Positions 59,581 to 64,000 of a DNA stretch of 64,000 bases are shown here, piece after piece. A program made the translations under genes and the position numbers. The stretch spans positions 1-64,000 of the forward strand of contig NZ_CAJE01000003.1 in assembly GCF_000308215.1 (NCBI RefSeq), written 5' to 3'. Numbering within the stretch: position 1 is the stretch's first letter; the number at the start of each line of letters is the position of its first letter. The stretch is from Methanomassiliicoccus luminyensis B10 (GTDB taxonomy: Archaea; Thermoplasmatota; Thermoplasmata; Methanomassiliicoccales; Methanomassiliicoccaceae). The notes under the pieces are model-generated. The model was given only the letters and a program-made list of their open reading frames with translations, searched no databases and was not told the origin of the DNA.

Positions 59581-61590
59581 TCACTGCTCGATCGGCTCCT
59601 CGGCCGCCTCAGCGTCCCCCGTTGGTATGTTGGGCACGCCCATGGTCGCGACCACGCCGTAGAGCAGGGCCTGCACGTTGGAGACAGCGTAGCTGCCGTC
59701 CGCGTCGTAGAGCATGAACTGCTCAAAGTATGCAAGCTCGCTCGCCAGCTCAAGGTCCACCGAGTAGCACAGGGCGTGAACCGCCAGGGTCTCGGAGTCC
59801 TCGCTCATCGCGAGGTCGGACATGACCACGAACTTGTTGTTGCCGTTCATGACAGAGGTCTCGCAGTGGACGTAGTCGTTGTTCAGGATCCCGGTCTCGT
59901 CGCAGCAGCAGCAGTGGTACTCCACAATGGTCTGGGCGTGGACCTCGGTGTTCGAGGTGATCATGGTCTCACCGTCGCAGTGGGTGATGACGATGGTCTG
60001 CTCCATGCTCAGCTGGTTCGAGAACTTGATCCACGCGTCCTCACCGGCGGTCGGCAGGGGCATGAAGTCCTCGTTGACGAAGCAACCAGTGGTGGTCACG
60101 GTCAGCACATCCTGCTTGAGCGGGACGAACAGGGGCTGGACCAGCACTGTGTCGCAGCCGCAGTCATCATCGTTGTTGGAGATGCTGGCGTTGACCATGC
60201 CGGTCATGCCCGCGAAGTTGGCGTAGCCGAACGTTCCGCGGTCAGCGCCGCTGATGTACAGCTCCATGCAGAACGTGTAGGTCCAGGACTCGCAGGGCTC
60301 CAGCACGGGGTGCTCGGAGACATCGACCACGACGCAGCCGACCCTGACCCACTCGGTCCCGTTGAAGTAGTAGACGGAGTAGGTTAGCTCCAGGCCCTCG
60401 GTGGCATATGACCCGATATTGGTCAGGGTTATGGTGCCCTCGATGACGAAGCAGTTGTCGTCGACTATGAGGATGTTATCTATGCCGACCACGGGGGAAG
60501 AACCGTTCAGCGGGTCCCCGCCGGTGGTGTTGAGGACATTGACGACATCATCGGCGTCGATGACCATGGTGTAACCGACGTTCTCGACCCAGGAGACAAT
60601 GTTCGCGGTGCTCGCAATGTCAAGGCAGGCCTCAAGGTCGCCGGTGTATACCTTCACCTGAGCGTTGGCTACGATCTCCTCACAGGTGTCGTTGAGACTG
60701 AGCTTGGCCATGTTGTCCAGGATGTAGACGGTGTCCCGGCAGGCGTTCTCGTTGCATACGATGTACTCAACGCAGAACGTGTAGGGGCCCTCGATCCCGT
60801 TAAGGAGCCAGGGGCCATCGTAGAGAGTAGCGGTGTAGCTGAATCCCTCAGGCACCACGAAGCAGTCGGCCAGCCAAGCCTCGTCGTTGAGGATGACGTA
60901 GCTGATCTCCTCGGGCAGGGTGAACTCGGCGCAGGCCTCGACACCGTAGACCTCGTCGACATGGTCAACGAAGTTGGTTATAGTGACGCACGCCATAGCG
61001 CGGTATGCCTCGCAGCCGCAGCCGTCGAAGGCAATGTCGTAGCCGTAGGCGAACTCCGCGCCGGCGGCCAGAACGGGCATGCCCGCGGTGTTGACAACAG
61101 CAGAGGCAATGTCCACCCACACGCCATCAGAAAGGCCCTGGATAACGACAGTGATCGCGAGGTCCTCGGTCGGGCAGCTGCCGGTGTTGGTCACAGCAAC
61201 AGCACCCCTGGCGCCTTCCGTCTGTACGATGACAGGAGCGCACCTGTTCGCCGTTATGTCGAACTGGATCGTCGCGCACTCGCCGGGCTCTATCTCGATG
61301 CTCGGGATATCGCAATCGCATTCATCTTCCGGTGCAAGCTCTCCCCCAACGACCTTCTCCAATGTCCAGTCATAGGAGGTGATGTTTTCCCAGTAGCCGA
61401 CAGCGGTCATAGATGCCGCAATGGTGGTCGGAGAGGCCACAACGGGGGTCTCCCCACCGTTGTCGACGGGGGGATCCTCGTTCTTGGCCTGACCCCCTGA
61501 TACGGGGTTCTCCGTAGCGATCACCACGAAGGCGCTTATCACTACGACCAGCGCTATCGCTAGGGCTATCACTTTTCCTTTGTTCTTCAT
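59581..61590 (-). CDS. Large cysteine-rich secreted or surface protein
   Basis: A 669-residue exported protein. ATG 61590 follows GGGTGG and gives an N-terminal Lys/hydrophobic segment (KVIALAIALVVVISAFVVIA), a signal peptide or anchor. The rest is acidic, beta-rich and holds about 29 cysteines, many in C-x-C pairs (ECDCD, DGCGC, DDCGC) and one run of four in YHCCCCDE near the end. Several segments repeat a pattern: NTGSCPTEDLAITVVI and NIGSYATEGLELTYSV, both followed by a Cys-containing strand and a G-F/YG-Y turn. It looks like two or more related Ig-like domains. No C-terminal anchor is seen. Function unknown. Confidence 0.72.
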   Translation of the reverse strand: MKNKGKVIALAIALVVVISAFVVIATENPVSGGQAKNEDPPVDNGGETPVVASPTTIAASMTAVGYWENITSYDWTLEKVVGGELAPEDECDCDIPSIEIEPGECATIQFDITANRCAPVIVQTEGARGAVAVTNTGSCPTEDLAITVVIQGLSDGVWVDIASAVVNTAGMPVLAAGAEFAYGYDIAFDGCGCEAYRAMACVTITNFVDHVDEVYGVEACAEFTLPEEISYVILNDEAWLADCFVVPEGFSYTATLYDGPWLLNGIEGPYTFCVEYIVCNENACRDTVYILDNMAKLSLNDTCEEIVANAQVKVYTGDLEACLDIASTANIVSWVENVGYTMVIDADDVVNVLNTTGGDPLNGSSPVVGIDNILIVDDNCFVIEGTITLTNIGSYATEGLELTYSVYYFNGTEWVRVGCVVVDVSEHPVLEPCESWTYTFCMELYISGADRGTFGYANFAGMTGMVNASISNNDDDCGCDTVLVQPLFVPLKQDVLTVTTTGCFVNEDFMPLPTAGEDAWIKFSNQLSMEQTIVITHCDGETMITSNTEVHAQTIVEYHCCCCDETGILNNDYVHCETSVMNGNNKFVVMSDLAMSEDSETLAVHALCYSVDLELASELAYFEQFMLYDADGSYAVSNVQALLYGVVATMGVPNIPTGDAEAAEEPIEQ

Positions 61591-61826
61591 ATTCGAACCA
61601 CCCAAAAAAGGGTTTCGGGGTCCTACTTGGAAACCACCGGATTAAATATCTTTCTATAGAAAAGACATAATAATATCTAGTCGGATAACAATCCTAGATC
61701 AGAAAAATAAGAAGGTCCCGGCGCATCTGGACAGGGCGGACCTCTACCTGCCATGAAATATTATTTTAACCATATATTCATTGGTATGCCGTTGCACGCC
61801 CGGACCGGGCGGGGGCTCGGGAACGG

Positions 61827-62603
61827 TCAGGCCCGCAGGAAATCGTCGCAGTACAGCTTCTCGTTCATGAGCAGTTCCCCCGCCTTCAGCACGTCCATGA
61901 GGTCCTTGTCCTCGGGGTCGAGGATGGCGGCGGTGAGGCCGGAGCCCATGAGCATGGCCAGGAAGGTGCGGTTTATGAGGCTGCGCTGCTTGGTGCAGTT
62001 GGAAACGTTGCTGAGGCCGACCACGGTGCGGGGGGCGGGGTCGTTGAGCCCCTGGAACATCTGCACCGCCTGGATGATCTTCTTGGACTGGTCCTGGGCC
62101 GCGCCTACCGGGAGCACCAGGGGGTCGAGGTACAGCCGGTCGGGCATGATGTCGTACTCCATCGCCTTGGTCATCATGATCATTGCCATCTCGGCCCGGG
62201 CGTCGGCGGAGTTCGGAACGCCCTTCTCGTCCATGCACAGGCAGATTATCTCGGCGTCGTACTCCCTGCACAGGGGGAAGAACCTCTCCATCTTCTTCGC
62301 CTCGGCCGTCGTGGAGTTCATGATGACTCTGTTCTTCGCCGCCTTCAGCCCCGCCTCCATGGTCTTCGGCCCCGAGGTGTCCAGGGACAGCGGCACGTCC
62401 GCCACTTCCTGGAGCGTGCGAACGAGCCACTCCATGGCCGCGGGGCCGTCCTCGCGCCCCGGCCCGACGTTGACGTCAAGCGCCTGCGCGCCGCACTCGA
62501 CCTGCTTCACCGCGAGCTCCTGGATGAACTTCGCGTCTCTCCCGTCGATGGCCTTGCCCACCGAGGTGAACAGCCCGTTGATCCTCTCGCTGATGACGTA
62601 CAT
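61827..62603 (-). CDS. Methyl-H4F:corrinoid methyltransferase-like (AcsE/MtgB type, pterin-binding)
   Basis: A 258-residue TIM-barrel methyltransferase of the pterin-binding group that includes AcsE and MtgB. It starts MYVISERINGLFTSVGKAI, as AcsE does; further blocks are GAQALDVNVGPGREDG, DVPLSLDTSGPKTMEAGL, NRVIMNSTTAEAKKME, and VVGLSNVSNCTKQRSLIN. Expected reaction: transfer of the methyl group between methyl-H4F and a corrinoid protein (not encoded here). It completes, with fhs, folD and metFV, a route between formate and methyl-corrinoid. ATG 62603 is chosen; a longer start at 62,650 is possible but unlike the family. Confidence 0.88.
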   Translation of the reverse strand: MYVISERINGLFTSVGKAIDGRDAKFIQELAVKQVECGAQALDVNVGPGREDGPAAMEWLVRTLQEVADVPLSLDTSGPKTMEAGLKAAKNRVIMNSTTAEAKKMERFFPLCREYDAEIICLCMDEKGVPNSADARAEMAMIMMTKAMEYDIMPDRLYLDPLVLPVGAAQDQSKKIIQAVQMFQGLNDPAPRTVVGLSNVSNCTKQRSLINRTFLAMLMGSGLTAAILDPEDKDLMDVLKAGELLMNEKLYCDDFLRA

Positions 62604-62750
62604 GGTCGTGCCTGGAAGTGGGAATCGATGATCGCTAGAAAATGTTTTCCCCATGGCCGGGGCGCCGGGACGCAGTATACGTGTCATGCGCAGCATCATC
62701 TCCCCTCGCCCGGATGGCTCGCCGCGGCATAGCGCGCAGGAAGAACGGAT

Positions 62751-63086
62751 ATGGCACAACAGCACAACGGCAGGCCTGCAGAGGAGGACGAGATGGACAT
62801 CGAGTTCGACGATGACGATGTGGAGGACGACGGACCGGTAGTGGCGGTGGGCAACGCCATAGTGGAGGTGTGCTTCGGCGACCCCGAGGATGAGGGCGAC
62901 GAGGTCGAACGCACCCTGTGCTGGGTGGAAAGCTTCGTCCCCGGGCTGCTCACCCGGCAGGTGGCGGACCTGTTCGTGCATCACGGCAATGTCTGCATGA
63001 TCATGGATCGGATGACCGTGACCATCCCTCTCAAGACCGTCCGCCTCCTGGTGAGGCAGGCCGGCCTCATCGAGGGAGGGGGCTGA
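62751..63086 (+). CDS. Acidic protein, paralogue A
   Basis: A 111-residue protein with a strongly acidic N-terminal third (DIEFDDDDVEDDG), then a conserved block AIVEVCFGDPEDEGDEVERTLCWVESFVPGLLTRQVADLF, shared with paralogue B (63,497), and a hydrophobic C-terminal helix. It has the size and acidity of small adaptor proteins. The shared block contains a conserved Cys in RTLCWVESF. No family is recognised. ATG 62751 is the first start; the gene diverges from the methyltransferase gene. Confidence 0.65.
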   Translation: MAQQHNGRPAEEDEMDIEFDDDDVEDDGPVVAVGNAIVEVCFGDPEDEGDEVERTLCWVESFVPGLLTRQVADLFVHHGNVCMIMDRMTVTIPLKTVRLLVRQAGLIEGGG

Positions 63087-63218
63087 AGCCTTCCCTTTCA
63101 TGTCCTGACAGGACGCTTTTTTCCTGTCACTACCAATTTTCTATATTCTCAGGATATACAGTTTAAAAAGCCGAATGCGGTTGATGTTAACGGAGCACCG
63201 CCTCAGCGCGCGCGGTAT

Positions 63219-63401
63219 GTGCTCATGCAAGGCAACATGCAGTTCGTCAGGATGGTTTGCAGCTATTGCGGTGCCTCCGCCGAGGGCTTCAAGGGCGACC
63301 TGGAGATGATCGGCTGGTCCGCCGCGGAGGTCGCGGTCAAGGGCGGCCGCGTCAAGAGGACCGCCTGCCCCGCTCACCGGGATCTCCTGGAGCGGAGGTA
63401 G
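63219..63401 (+). CDS. Small zinc-binding protein
   Basis: A 60-residue protein lying between the two acidic paralogues. It contains VCSYCGASAEGFKGDLEMIGW and a later CPAHRDL, giving C-x2-C and C-x2-H pairs about 30 residues apart, a zinc-ribbon layout. GTG 63219 or the ATGs at 63,225 and 63,237 could be the start. It probably belongs with its neighbours to one small unit. Function unknown. Confidence 0.6.
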   Translation: MLMQGNMQFVRMVCSYCGASAEGFKGDLEMIGWSAAEVAVKGGRVKRTACPAHRDLLERR

Positions 63402-63496
63402 CGGACGCTACCGGGACGTGATGTATGTTCTGTCAGTGCTCCCCGGTGTCAACGGTTATATCCGCTCACTGCGGTGGGCGCGAAGGAAGTGCGATC

Positions 63497-63844
63497 ATGG
63501 CGACCGACAAGAGAGACAAGGCGACAGAGGAAGAGCAGATCGAGGTCGAGCTCGAGGATGAGGGCTTCGACAGACCGGAAGGGGACCTGCCGGTGGCGGA
63601 GGACGCCATCGTGGAGGTCGCCTTCGGCGATCCCGACGACGAGGATGAGGACATCGACCGCACCCTGTGCTGGGTGGAAAGCTTCGCCCCCGGAGCTTTG
63701 AGGAGGGAGGTCGCGGACCTGCTCATGGTGGACGGAAACATACGCATAGTCCTGGACAAGGTGACCGTGGCGGTCCCGATGATGGAGCTGTTCCGCCTCC
63801 TGGAGAAGATCGACCTCTTCAAGTCAGAAGAGCAGGCTCCCTGA
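63497..63844 (+). CDS. Acidic protein, paralogue B
   Basis: A 115-residue paralogue of the 62,751 protein. Acidic N-terminus (EEEQIEVELEDEGFD), then AIVEVAFGDPDDEDEDIDRTLCWVESFAPGALRREVADLL and a C-terminal helix with VPMMELFRLLEKIDLF. The pattern RTLCWVESF-x-PG-x-L-x-R-x-VADL is identical in both. ATG 63497 begins the protein; an upstream frame is not supported. About 100 bases separate it from the zinc protein. Confidence 0.65.
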   Translation: MATDKRDKATEEEQIEVELEDEGFDRPEGDLPVAEDAIVEVAFGDPDDEDEDIDRTLCWVESFAPGALRREVADLLMVDGNIRIVLDKVTVAVPMMELFRLLEKIDLFKSEEQAP

Positions 63845-63960
63845 CCTCCTTTCCGCCCTGCGGCGGCCCCCCCCGCCTCATAAGCTTGATATTTCTTGTA
63901 GTCATATAGCGATGGCAATCTGTTCTGACAGCTTGCCTCATGAAGATTGGAGGCACCAAT

Positions 63961-64000
63961 TTGGTTAAGATCGAACGTGCGCTCATCAGCGTCTCTAACA
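63961..64000 (+). CDS. purH: Start of a PurH-like gene, cut by the window end
   Basis: Only 13 codons are visible. TTG 63961 is preceded by GGAGG at 63,949-63,953 and the product begins VKIERALISVSN, which matches the N-terminus of bifunctional AICAR transformylase / IMP cyclohydrolase (PurH, typically K-x-R-ALISVSDK). If right, it is the last step of purine synthesis, a 10-formyl-H4F-dependent reaction, which would fit the folate genes in the window. With so few residues the call is provisional. Confidence 0.5.
   Translation, partial: MVKIERALISVSN

Overview
The window comes from a high-GC archaeon, most likely a methanogen of the Thermoplasmata (Methanomassiliicoccales-like). Archaeal markers are a TATA-binding protein, exosome Csl4, Nob1, a METTL5-type RNA methylase, two geranylgeranyl-reductase-family proteins, a short-chain isoprenyl diphosphate synthase and an archaeal split glutamate synthase. 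Methanogen markers are an Fpo-type complex I without FpoF or FpoO and a TiaS-like protein that I read as methanogenesis marker 11. No mcr gene lies in the window, so the lineage is an inference.

Layout. 1-1.4 kb is AT-richer and holds two unrecognised genes. 1.7-4.2 kb has a HAD phosphatase and a geranylgeranyl-reductase-like flavoprotein. 4.2-10.8 kb is a potassium-uptake locus: kdpB (with an apparent frameshift), a kdpC-kdpA gene fusion, and a kdpD-like sensor without a kinase domain. 10.8-19.6 kb has single genes: methionine aminopeptidase, a DHFR/RibD-like reductase, DUF169, a universal stress protein, TBP (which seems to start at ATT), a CNNM/CorC-type protein and an Lrp regulator. 19.6-23.2 kb is a three-gene glutamate synthase operon. 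23.8-30.3 kb carries RNA-metabolism and lipid genes, a structured intergenic region and a 59-residue acidic coiled-coil protein. 30.3-40.4 kb is a compact minus-strand operon, fpoABCDHIJJKLMN, whose FpoI has four [4Fe-4S] motifs. 40.7-47 kb has proC, a B12/radical-SAM protein, uppS, the marker-11-like gene, a DUF2797 protein and kptA.

47.4-62.6 kb is the metabolically most striking part. It spells out a bacterial-type tetrahydrofolate methyl branch: Fhs, FolD, and a five-gene block with two HdrA-like proteins, MvhD, MetV and MetF. An AcsE/MtgB-like pterin methyltransferase lies about 3 kb further on. Together these could interconvert formate, methyl-H4F and a methyl-corrinoid protein, with the HdrA/MvhD proteins carrying electrons to or from MetFV. 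Between metF and the methyltransferase are two tandem, nearly identical 32-34-residue hydrophobic microproteins, each with its own leader, Shine-Dalgarno site and terminator, and a large cysteine-rich surface protein. The window ends with a pair of paralogous acidic proteins around a small zinc protein, and the first codons of a purH-like gene.

The most promising undescribed items are the twin microproteins with a shared leader element, the MetFV module with divided HdrA functions in an archaeon, the KdpC-KdpA fusion, the four-cluster FpoI, the acidic paralogue pair, and several operator-like repeats. No rRNA, tRNA, CRISPR array or insertion sequence was recognised.
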